From: Actinidia chinensis
Lineage: Eukaryota > Streptophyta > Magnoliopsida > Ericales > Actinidiaceae
Direction: 5' to 3'
Length of the DNA: 27,500 nucleotides
Assembly: GCA_009663005.1 (NCBI GenBank)
Contig: CM018891.1
Location: 2,105,465 to 2,132,964 of the forward strand
Positions 1 through 9,281 of the stretch are shown piece by piece; within the stretch, counting starts at the first letter, position 1, and each line of letters begins with the position of its first letter. Under the pieces are notes generated by a model. The model did no database searches, was not told the origin of the DNA, and saw nothing but the letters and a program-made list of their open reading frames with translations. Both the position numbers and the translations under genes were made by a program.

Positions 1-444
1 TGCATTATGCGGTATCTCTGAGGGTGAGGCTAGTGAGACTAGAAAATCTGTTGGGTGGAGCTGGATTGAAGTAAAAAACACGGAACACACTTTTACAGCA
101 GGTGATCAATCTAAACGAAATTCAGAAATTCTATATTCTTGGATTAGAAGCATTGCTGGAAAATCTGGGCACCTGATCCTCATGATGGACTTTGCATAGA
201 AGAAGAAGAGAAGGATGAAATTGGTGGAGTCCATAGTGAAAAACTTGCATTTGCTTTTGCCCTTATTGGCTCACCTCAAGCATCTCAAAGTATTCGGATT
301 TTGAAGAGCCTTCGAATATGTGGAAACTGCCATAGAATGGCCAAATTTGTCTCTAAATCATATGGGTATGAAATCTATTTGACCGACTCTGCTTGCTTAC
401 GCCATTTTAATGGTGGGCACTGTTCATGTGGGGATTACTGGTAG
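1..444 (+). CDS. 3' end of a DYW-class PPR protein gene, with one frameshift
   Basis: Partial gene cut by the left edge. Bases 2 to about 157 read in frame 2 as an E/E+ region, with the hallmark GWSWIEVKN followed by an AGDQS block. From about 160 to the stop TAG at 442-444 frame 1 reads a DYW deaminase-like C-terminus: an acidic EEEEK run, HSEKLAFAF (the HxE zinc/catalytic signature), CGNCH (second zinc ligand pair), a HFNGGHCSCG block and the terminal GDYW. The two halves are out of register by one base, with the break somewhere in 150-163; frame 2 hits a stop at 197-199. Family knowledge: DYW PPR proteins bind organelle transcripts and carry out C-to-U editing in chloroplasts or mitochondria. 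The PPR repeats and targeting peptide lie outside the window. The frameshift may be real (pseudogene) or a one-base sequence error; the near-perfect motifs on both sides argue for a recent or artefactual event. Its position beside a JAL3-type lectin suggests the orthologue of the Arabidopsis DYW gene next to JAL3. Confidence 0.87.
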
Positions 445-1909
445 GCAAGGAGCACAAGAATCATCAAATTTGTTCAATGATTGGTTTGGAGTAGTGTATA
501 GAGTCTGCGATGGACTGAAATTTTGTTCAAGCTAGCCTGGATCTTGCTGCAACAGGCTGTGCATCGAGGAAGGAGAGAAGGAAGAAACTGGTGGGATTTA
601 TATTAAGTCATCTTGAAGTGGTCAATTTTAAATTATAAGTACATTTATCCTATTTGTAATTCCCTTATTAAAATTATTCCCTTCATTCCTTCTTAGCAAT
701 GATTTAAAAGAAACACAATCTAGACATAATCTGGTGAATTAGATATTAATGCTAAACTAGATCATTAGTTACGATTTAAATTTGGGTAACATTTTTTCGT
801 GGAGTAGATATGAATTCTGAAATTAAAACTTCAAAGCTAAGATTTTAAGTATGGAACAACCACCCCTCCTGAGCATTTGTTTAAAAGTAACGTGAATGGA
901 AGCACAAATTTGAAATCCAAATGCTTAGGAGTAGGTGTTATTAGAGAAATTGGTTTCCTTTTAATTGCTGCAGCTCTTTTCATCTTTCCAATCCTTTCTC
1001 TGCAGATGAGGAGGCAATGGCAACAAGGAAAATTTATGCTCCGGAGTATGATGGCAATGAATAATTCTTTGGTCTCAATCAAACCAACAAAGGGGAGTCT
1101 TGCCAGTGCTGAGAATGTGCTTCAGGAGTGCAAAAGTTAACTAAATCGCTTCCAGTCATGATCCAGCATGCCTGTTGGTAGGTTGGGTGGTGTTTGTGCT
1201 TATCAATTTGCCAAATATGCATCTACTATTAGACATTTAGTTTTGAATCATGAAGAGGAAAATAATCATTTTTCCTGTGTCACACTATTTTTTTTTTGAC
1301 AACCAAAGAGTGAATATGATCTTTATGAGCCATGTTCACAGCTATTGTTGAAGAAGCAGAACAAAAGGGCTGATAATAAACAAGGTTATTGACTTTTGTT
1401 TACCACACAGAAATGAATATGATTTGATTGTGTTCACAAGAAATTATTATTCGAAACCAAAAGCTAAAGCCAGAAACTAACAGTGACATCTGATGTGTAG
1501 TCACATCCAAGAGCTGAGCTATTTTTATGCTTCCCAACTGAACTCGTCTTTCTTTTTACGATCTTCAACATTTTGAGAAGTTGTCTTTCTTTTTATGATC
1601 TGGGACAATTTGTACCGTCACAATGTATAAGTTCATGGAATCTTTCTAAAGAGAAAAAGGTTACTTGGGTGGAGATTTTCTTTTCTCCGAGGATCCAATT
1701 CTCTTCCTTGCAATCCATTCCCTTCATAGTGGAACCCAGAATTTGCTTCAAACTATTTCCTGTACAAGAATATCAATCACGCACCTTTCTTGTCATCCTT
1801 AATAAATTCTTCTTGTATGTTCCATATCGACTCGATACAACAACTCTCATCCACATCTGCCTTGTTTGTTCATCAAATTTCTCTCTTTTTATTCAAGCAC
1901 TACTGAAAT
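445..1909. other. intergenic spacer and probable lectin 5' region
   Basis: This segment contains the 3' untranslated region of the PPR gene and the promoter/leader of the lectin gene. An open frame at 877-1140 ends in a short peptide without recognisable domains; a good acceptor-like CTTTCTCTGCAG lies at about 995-1006, so an untranslated exon is possible but unproven. A 19-base near-identical pair (GTCTTTCTTTTTACGATCT at 1546-1564, the same with one change at 1583-1601) lies in a T-rich zone about 320-360 bases before the proposed lectin start. I cannot place a convincing TATA box. Confidence 0.5.
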
Positions 1910-4465
1910 ATGGTAAAAATTAGTATATGTTTTTAATCTTATCGCTATTAGTTGATTGACTTGTTCGTTAAGGTCTAATTGTTGGGTATGTGCCACAGAG
2001 TATGGAGGATTATGGAAGGAACACCATTTCAGTTGGGCCTTGGGGAGGCCAAGATGGATTTCGTTGGGACGATGGTGTGGCCTCAGGGGTACGGCAATTG
2101 GTTATTTGTCATGGAGCTGGTATTGACTCCATTCGGATTGAATATGATGATAAAGGGATATCAGCGTGGTCAGACAAGCACGGTGGCAGTGGAGACCTTA
2201 AAACTAACAAGGTTTGTTTATGCACTTTCATTCCTTGATGTTGGTAAAGTTTTGTTTTCTCCTAATGATTTAATTAAACATAGTACTAGCAATATCCAGT
2301 TCTTATATCAAGTGCAATATTGTTAGTGTTAAGCCTGTCAATATTGTTTCAATACTGAGTCATTCTTCACAGAAATTGCCTAAGATTACATTCATTCTTA
2401 TGACCCACATCTTTTAGGTCAAGCTTGAGTACCCAGATGAGTTCCTAACTTCTATTCATGGACACTATGGTAGCATAAACGAATGGGGTCCAGTTTTTGT
2501 CCGCTCACTTACTTTTGAAAGTAACAAGAAAATTTATGGACCATATGGTATTGAACAAGGGACATACTTCTCATTCCCAATGACTGGGGGCAAGATCGTT
2601 GGATTCCATGGCAAGTGTGGCTGGTATCTTGATGCAATCGGAGCTTATCTAGAGCCTCTTGGCCATAAACCATATGCTTCAAAATCTTTGGTTCAGTCTC
2701 ATTACTGTGCTAATGGGACTGAGAAATTTAACTACTCACTTGTACAAGGAAGCCTTGGCAATAACTATGATGTAGTTCTTGCTTTTAGACAGAAGAATGA
2801 GTACAGTTATAACTCAACAAATGATCTCTCAAGGCAAACTTCTAGTTCTCGAGAGTTCAGCGATACAGAATCAAAGGTAAGAATCCTCCATTACTGGTTT
2901 TTGCTTTCGGACTTCATTGAAGGCTCAGTTGCAAATTTTGTGTATTGATTAAATTGTCTCATTTCAGATGCCTAGTGTTGCTAACTCTATCGAGAGATTC
3001 CCATCAAGAACTGAGAAAGGTGTTGTGACATACGGAGCCTGGGGGGGGACAGGTGGCAGTGTGTTTGACGACGGAGTCTTTACAGGCGTTAGACAAATTC
3101 ATTTATCGCGTAATGTGGGAATTGTTTCGATAAGAGTTTTGTATGAGCAAAATGGGGAAGCTTTATGGGGAGGCAAAATTGGTAGAACTGGTGTATTTAA
3201 AACTGACAAGGTAAATCATGCTGTAGATCTCCTTTAATAAAAATTCCATATACCAACTATTGGAGGTATCGAAGTTACAGCATTTCTATTTTTCCATCAT
3301 ACTTTGCAGATAATCTTTGATTATCCCTTCGAAATCTTGACGCATATATCAGGGTTCTATGGACCTGCCATGATTATGGGGCCAACTGTCATTAAGTCAC
3401 TCACTTTCCATACTACCAAAACCAAATATGGACCGTTTGGGGAAGAACAAGGTCAACAATTTACCACCAACTTGAGAGAAGGGAAGATTGTTGGATTCCA
3501 TGGGAGGAAAGGCTTGTTTCTTGATGCCATTGGTGTTCATGTGGTAGAAGGGAAAGTAACACCACTGATACGCCCTCCATCCATATCCCTTCATCAAGAT
3601 GAAGGGGTAGAGGGGGAAATAACATCACAAATACGCCAACCATTCAATTCTTCAAGTCAAGCTGAAGTGCAGACTAAAGGGGTTGATAAGTCGCACTGGT
3701 CTAATAAACTAGCACTGGCAAGGCGAGGACCAACTGATGAGGTACTAAACAATAGCCTATTTATGCATATTTAGACACATTGAACACATACTTATGATAG
3801 CGTTATGCATATACTGGTTGACTAAAGATTGTCAAATTTTTCTCAGGTAGCATCTAGGGTGGTGAAAGAACCAGCTCCATGTGAGACGGGGCCATGGGGT
3901 GGAGAAGGAGGGAGGCCATGGGATGATGGAGTTTTCTCAGGTGTCAAACAAATCTACTTGACTAGAAAGGACGCCATTTGCTCATTACAAATTGAGTATG
4001 ACCGAAATGGGCAATCTATTTGGTCGATAAAACATGGAGGCAACATTGGGGGCACTACAATCTTGGTAATCAATTTGTCCTTGAATTAGTTGTTTTCTGA
4101 TGATCTGATCACAGTTTTGCTTAAATCAATCAAAATTTCTTTTTTCTTTTTATGATTGTGTTTAGATAAAATTGGACCACCCGAATGAAGTGCTCACTTG
4201 CATAAGTGGATTTTATGGTCCGATGAATGGAGATCATGGAGCAAAAGTTGTGAAGTCTCTCACATTCACAACAAGTAGAAGGAAATGTGGACCCTATGGG
4301 GAGGAGGTGGGAACATTTTTCACTTCTATTACGACGGAGGGGAAGGTGGTTGGCTTCCATGGGAGGAGCAGCATGTACTTGGATGCCATTGGAGTCCACA
4401 TGCAGCACTGGTTAGGAAATCCCAAGTCGTCAAAGTCATCCTCTCTCATGAAAATTTTCCATTAA
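1910..4465 (+). CDS. JAL3: jacalin-related lectin with three jacalin domains (JAL3-like)
   Basis: Main coding exons, all joined in phase 0: start to 2211, 2418-2876, 2968-3210, 3310-3741, 3847-4065 and 4166-4465 (TAA 4463-4465). Every intron is GT-AG and 91-206 bases long. With the ATG at 2002 the product is 620 residues. Jacalin domains lie at about 9-151, 242-384 and 460-602, separated by Ser/Thr-rich linkers of about 80-90 residues; each domain is encoded by two exons, the usual plant arrangement. Visible motifs are GPWGG in domains 1 and 3 (GAWGG in domain 2), the WDDG/FDDG turn, the YGPxG block, VGFHG and the sugar-loop LDAIG. There is no signal peptide or membrane segment, so the protein is probably cytosolic/nuclear. 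Jacalin domains of this type usually bind mannose or glucose; the substrate and role here are inferred. The start is uncertain: ATG 1910-1912 followed by GTAAAA, spliced to AGT ATG at 1999, would add Met-Ser. The coding sequence is clean, without frameshifts. The domain order and linkers match the JAL3 lineage rather than single-domain jacalins. Confidence 0.92.
1999..2658 (+). other. jacalin domain 1 (exons 1999-2211 and 2418-2876)
   Basis: The first half ends at a clean AAG|GTTTGT donor at 2211/2212 and the second begins after CTTTTAG at 2417. The domain has GPWGG near its start, YGPYG in the middle and GWYLD as the sugar-binding GxxxD loop, so it looks binding-competent. The rest of the second exon (to 2876) is a linker with an RQTSSS stretch just before the next domain. 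Confidence 0.88.
2968..3549 (+). other. jacalin domain 2 (exons 2968-3210 and 3310-3741)
   Basis: The first exon starts after ATTTCAG and holds a 20-residue lead-in, then YGAWGG (Ala in place of the usual Pro) and FDDG. The second exon gives YGPFG, VGFHG and GLFLD, so the GxxxD loop is kept. It runs on into a Pro/Ser/Gln-rich linker up to the GAG|GTACTA donor at 3741/3742. An eight-G run inside the first exon keeps the frame. Confidence 0.88.
3847..4410 (+). other. jacalin domain 3 (exons 3847-4065 and 4166-4465)
   Basis: The first exon has GPWGG and WDDG and ends TTG|GTAATC at 4065/4066. The second has YGPYG, VGFHG and LDAIG, but the sugar-loop position is SMYLD, with Ser in place of the Gly of GxxxD. 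A tail HMQHWLGN plus about 15 Ser/Lys-rich residues ends the protein at 4465. The altered loop may change or abolish sugar binding in this domain. Confidence 0.87.
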
Positions 4466-4976
4466 TCCGCGTTTCACTCCAAATAATCATACACGCGTTA
4501 ATATATACATATGTTTTTATGTATGCATGTATGTATCATTTGGACATGATTCTATTTTCATTATGGAATGTAAAGACCTTTGTTAACAGGTGGGACTTTT
4601 TGGATTGGAAAAGGGACTATAATTGAGGTCTTTTAAGGATTCTGATTCTCTTTTTCTTCAAATTTTCCACAACATAGTGGAAACCAGAATCAGCTTCTTT
4701 CAACTTACTCTTCTAGTCTTGTTGATTTCTACCTAAAGATGCTGTTTTGTAGATGGTAGTGACATTTGGAAAGTTAAGCCCAACGGGCCTATGTTGGGCT
4801 TACAAAAATAGTGGTGCAAGTTAGTTGAATTAATTACGTATATAAAACATATAACAATTATAGAATGTTAACACAAACAGAAGTGCTTTTTTTTTTTTTA
4901 CTTTCAACTTATAAACTGTATATATAGATAATGATGTGTTTAAAGTAAATCTTTCCCCCTCTAATATCACAATTTA
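4466..4976. other. lectin 3' untranslated region and spacer
   Basis: The region contains AT-rich 3' flanking sequence with several AATAAT/AATGTAAA-like hexamers that could serve for polyadenylation. A perfect hairpin lies at 4776-4801: AAGCCCAAC, 8-base loop GGGCCTAT, GTTGGGCTT. A 13-base T run ends at 4900. No reading frame is convincing. Confidence 0.5.
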
Positions 4977-5690
4977 GACCCATTTAGAAGGACTAGCCCA
5001 CACTAGGATGGTCCTGGGGCTACTCGTTATTAACCATCTAGTACAAATCAAATATATGTACAATAGATTTGGAGGGAACAGTTTTTCAAGAAAGTGACTG
5101 GTCCTTGTAAGATTTTTGTGATTGATGAGTCCGATTTCATTCACGCCAAGTATATGAGTTCGATGTTGTTCACTCATTTAATAGATCACTAGCTTAGCGA
5201 CAGGTGGGAGATGATAAGGTGAACCACAAATTTTGACGTCGAGCCGAATTTAAGCCATGACTAGGTAAAAACTCCGGAGTTTATGAACCATGTAGACCAT
5301 CTCCATGATGGTTGTGTGGGTCTTACTATTACAATCAATTACCTCATAAACTCATGTCCTGTGTCATAATTTCTCCACCCGTCAGACAAAATATATATAT
5401 TTTAAATCTGAAAAATGTCATCTCCTAAAGGTGAGGAAAACTTATTTGTGAAGATAATAGGTCTTCTTCTTCTTCTTTGGATCTTGAAGATAATTGGTTA
5501 AAAACCTAAACCCATTGAGTAGGCCTAGCCCACCATAAAACTCCCCGTGGTCCTGGGCTACTCATTTTTAGCCGTTTAGTCCAAATCAAATAATTTGTAC
5601 AATAGATTTGGATGGAACAACTTTTTCTAGAAAGTGACTGCTCCATTGAGAATTTTAAATCAAGTTCAATTTTTTTTTCACCGACATGAA
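4977..5690. repeat. pair of diverged direct repeats
   Basis: Copy A (4977 to about 5165) and copy B (5509 to about 5690) share GGTCCTGGG, GGCTACTC, ACAAATCAAATA/CCAAATCAAATA, TGTACAATAGATTTGGA and AGAAAGTGACTG in the same order. The approximately 340 bases between them have no recognisable content apart from a CTTCTTCTTCTTCTT run at about 5461-5477. The shared block lacks coding potential and is probably an old dispersed or segmental duplicate. Confidence 0.75.
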
Positions 5691-5821
5691 TGTGAAAAAA
5701 TTACTCTGGGTAATGATTTATACATTTTCCTTTTTATAAAAAATAATCAAATTTTAATTTTTATTATGTAACTTTTAATTAATTGCCTAAAACAATCCTC
5801 TTATGAAAAAAAAGAAGCAAA

Positions 5822-6429
5822 AGAGTAAATGCTCTCGGTGCAATTTGGGATATTGTTAAAAGTGATAAGGTTTCATTATAATTTTGCAGGACAAAATAGA
5901 AAGTAAATGCATTGAGAGAAGCAATTTGGGATATTGTTTAGTAAAAAGTAGAGTTAAAAAATTATTTCTTATTGCTTTGCTCAGATTTATTTTTTTTTCA
6001 CGCCTCAATCTCTCTTCTGGCATGCAAAATAATTATTTTTTATCGTAAAAATGTCGCATCAAGCATTCTGGAGATGACAGAGATGAGAGAGAGTTATGAG
6101 AATCATTAATATCATCTCGCTTCACAGTGAAATAAAAGAGTAAATGCATTGAGAAAAGCAATTTGGGATATTGTTAAACGTGATATAAGGATTTTATTAT
6201 AATTTTACATGACAAAGATAGAAGGACTCTAGGTATTATTTCTTAAGGGGGAATTAAGCCAAAAAATTATTCCTATTGTTTTGCTCGATCTACTTTTTTT
6301 ACTCTCCATCTCTCTTTGTCAAAAAAATAATGATTTTTTAGGAGCATAAACTCGTGGTCGCAATCATGCGTTCGAGATGAGAGAGTGAGTTCTAAAAATC
6401 ATTAATATCATCTTCTGGGTGGCTTCACA
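5822..6429. repeat. duplicated block of about 300 bp, with an extra partial copy
   Basis: AGTAAATGC followed by a CAATTTGGGATATTGTT block occurs at 5824, 5901 and 6138. Copy 1 (5822-6126) and copy 2 (6136-6429) each continue through a TTATAATTTT(A/G)CA(T/G)GACAAA(G)ATAGAA stretch, an AAAAATTATT..ATTG.TTTGCTC stretch, a CTCTC-rich patch and AATCATTAATATCATCT, and both finish in CTTCACA. Copy 1 contains an internal repeat of its first 40 bases. No reading frame is preserved. Confidence 0.78.
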
Positions 6430-6894
6430 TAAGCGGGGGCCCAAGCGAACTGTGTCCAAAAGTATGCTAATAATTATCTTATCGTGAAACAAATATCCTA
6501 GGATAGAGGTTTACTCGTGGAACCACACCAAAACGGATCCAAAAAAAATGAGAGAAAAAAGAATAGTAATGAGTCTTAGAACACCATGAACGACACCATA
6601 GAATCCAAAATTGAAGGACTGAGGCCAAAAATGTTGGTCAAGAAAATCTCAAATTTGTGTACCATGATGTCATCGCAATCAAAGTTCCTAGATGGAACAA
6701 CAGCGACATCACATAGCTATTTGAATAAATTAAGTTGAACCTAGCTTGTAGCTAGGACTAGATTTATTTATTTTAATATTTTTTTTTTATTGTTTTGTGA
6801 GTAGAGGCTAGCTAGGATTGAGTGGATTGTATTTGGGTGTTTAATTTATTTAAAAAAAGTAAAATGATTTTCAAAACCTTGGATTTTTAATTTA
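6430..6894. other. spacer without recognisable gene
   Basis: AT-rich sequence with poly-A and poly-T runs, including an A8 run at about 6541 and T runs near 6780. All frames are short and broken. Confidence 0.5.
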
Positions 6895-7486
6895 TAAAAA
6901 AATTCCAAGTTGCTTGATTTCGTAGATGAGTCGCTTGGATTCCATTGAATATAATGGATGAAGTCAATGAAAAATCTATTTATAGGCTCCCTATAAGCCT
7001 ATATTGAAGATGAATCTCTAGATGGATATCCTCAAAGATCTTGCTTGACTTACATTATAAATCGTATCAAAATATAATTTTGTTCAAGCTAATATGTATT
7101 GGTCTAGGGTTGTGGATTTTTGGGTGGTTGCATGTATCTGGAGTTTATCAAGTGCGTTTAAATTGATTTTCTCTTAAAATATTTTTGTGTAATAAAAAAA
7201 ATCCCAAGTTGGTTGATTTCATAGATGAGTTGCTTGGATTCCATAAATATAATGGAGGAAGTTAATGAAAAATCCATTTATAAGCTCTCTATAAGCCTAT
7301 ATTGAAGATGAATCTCTAGATGGATATCTTCAAAGATCTTGCTTAACTCACATTATAAATAGTAGAAAACATAAATTTTGTTCAAGCTAAGATGAATTGC
7401 CTCTAGGGTTGTGGACCTTCTGGGTGGTTATATGTATTTAGCATTTATTAAGGGCGTTTAAATTGAATTTCTCTTAAAATAAAAAT
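6895..7486. repeat. tandem duplication with a period of about 300 bp
   Basis: Unit 1 is about 6895-7193 and unit 2 about 7194-7486. They align almost end to end with a constant offset of 299-300: CGTAGATGAG at 6921 against ATAGATGAG at 7221, and GCGTTTAAATTGA at 7154 against 7454. A long shared stretch, CCTATATTGAAGATGAATCT and the next 15 bases, is identical. Neither unit keeps an open frame, so this is a non-coding tandem repeat. Confidence 0.9.
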
Positions 7487-9231
7487 AAATCAGATCCTTG
7501 ACCCATCGAGCCACCAATATTTGAAAAAATCATGATAGGATATTAAGTTCCTTCAAATGGTGTATTTTTTAAAAAAATCTACTTTGCTCACTTATTGGTG
7601 AAGTATGTCATTGTTAACTAAATAAATGGCCCTACTAGTCAACATTCAATGGGCAGTGATATGACATACATAAAGTAAAAAAGTTAAAATTTCAATGCAC
7701 GTTTTATATGTTTTATCCGTATTAAGTTTTTTTTTTACCTATTAAGTACTATGTATTAAATTGTGGTTAGTATTTTTTAAAATGAAGTAGCTGTCATACT
7801 CTAGTGTTTCTTTCCTTTCTTTTTCTTCCCCCCTAACCAAGCAAATCATTATCTTCTTTGTTGGTGTAAAAGATTGAGCCTCATAATGTTGAGAGTGAGA
7901 CTTATAGTACAATCCTTATATAAAAACATCAAAATATTTGCTTTTCCTATTTATGACAAGAAAACTCATTTGTGCCTTCAATCAAAATGCAAACCCCCCT
8001 CCATTTTCATCTAAACCTTTAATTTTTTAATGGAGAAGCTCCTTAAAAGTAAGCCAAAATCAAGAAGGAACCTTTTGTAGGTGTTTGGACTCTTCATAGT
8101 AAGGGTTTTCTTTTCCATTTTCATTTTTCTTTCTTCTTGAGAAGTTTATTAGTTTCCAAAATTAAGCATAAGTTACAACATCCTGCCCAACCAAGTTGAA
8201 AATGAACAATTTTTGGGATAAATGAATGCTTATGTAATGCAAGGTATCGTAAGTATATATGATACGTACGCATACGTGATGTAAGGAAGCGGGTGTGGGA
8301 TGAAGCAAGATTGTAAAGACAATCCAAAAGTCGTCTTAGTTATAGCAAAATTATGAGTTTTAATCCTTGGGCATTTCTCATCAAATATGGGTAAACTCAA
8401 TCCAAAACTCCAGCGTTCGAAAAGTCAAAATTACTGTTTTGCCATCAAACAATCAACTTCTTCAAAATAGGCACTCCCTATGAACTCTGCATCAATATGC
8501 GTTATAATAAAGTACCGATTATATGCAATCTAGAACACATACATCTCTTATCATTTCAAGAAAAATCACCTTTCAAAAATCCTCCAAGCCACACCAGAAG
8601 AATTTTTTTTTCTATGTTTATTTTGTATATTCTAGCGTTGTTCCATCGCAATTTTTGGCTACCTTTTTTGGTGAATAATTAAATGACACATCAACATGAT
8701 TTTCATATGCTAAGCATGGCCCATGACACAATTATGTTCATTTTAAATTTTTAAGTGATGCCTAAAAAATTAGGTTTTGAAGAAGAAGTTGAAAAATGAG
8801 ACAAAAAAGACAACTAGGAAACCATAGATGCAGAAGATAGCTAGAGAGAGCTATTATTAACATAGCTGTAAGATTCCCAAGGGACATAATAAACAGTACA
8901 CAAAATTAGAGGATGATCCCCAATGGCCATGACATGGGCGTGGGGGTCCCTCATTCCCCATCATGATGTGGAAATTGATCATAACAGCAGTCAGTCTGTT
9001 ACTATACCATATATCTACACACCAATAACGGACCAAAGATCTGTGGATAGATTTTATTCCTGTGGTCTACCCTTGTATTTTGGATGGACCAACAATTAGT
9101 TGACCCATCTCACATTTCATTTACTAGGGTTCATTACTTCTCTACAATGGGTACAATATATATAAGAAAGTACTACTATTCTTTTAGGTTTTAGATGTAA
9201 TACTTTTAGATTATGGGAAATGCTATGTATC
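7487..9231. other. long intergenic stretch, no supportable gene
   Basis: AT-rich, with many homopolymer runs. Open frames at 8121-8327 (minus) and 8497-8682 (plus) are under 70 codons, have no domain-like sequence, and are explained by chance. I see no RNA gene. Confidence 0.5.
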
Positions 9232-9281
9232 AAAAAAAATCACACTAATAAGTGATTTGATTCACTTATCGTGGTTTTTTT
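9232..9281. repeat. hairpin-forming inverted repeat
   Basis: The core is ATAAGTGA, loop TTTGAT, TCACTTAT. It extends outwards into an A-run plus TCAC on the left and a GTGG plus T-run on the right, giving arms of about 20 bases with minor mismatches. It is probably the core of a degraded foldback element; flanking target-site duplication was not found. Confidence 0.6.

Noticed and set aside
877..1140. 87-codon open frame between the PPR and lectin genes
   Set aside because: No recognisable domain, overlaps a minus-strand frame of equal size, and may be an untranslated exon at most.
1573..1923. 116-codon open frame upstream of the lectin
   Set aside because: T-rich Phe/Ser/Leu text without motifs; it overlaps the proposed lectin first exon.
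2580..2948. Reading this block as a complete small gene
   Set aside because: It is the second half of jacalin domain 1 plus linker, and it runs past a clear splice donor at 2876/2877.
4977..7486. CRISPR-like array
   Set aside because: Repeats are long, few and diverged, with no regular spacers, in plant nuclear DNA.
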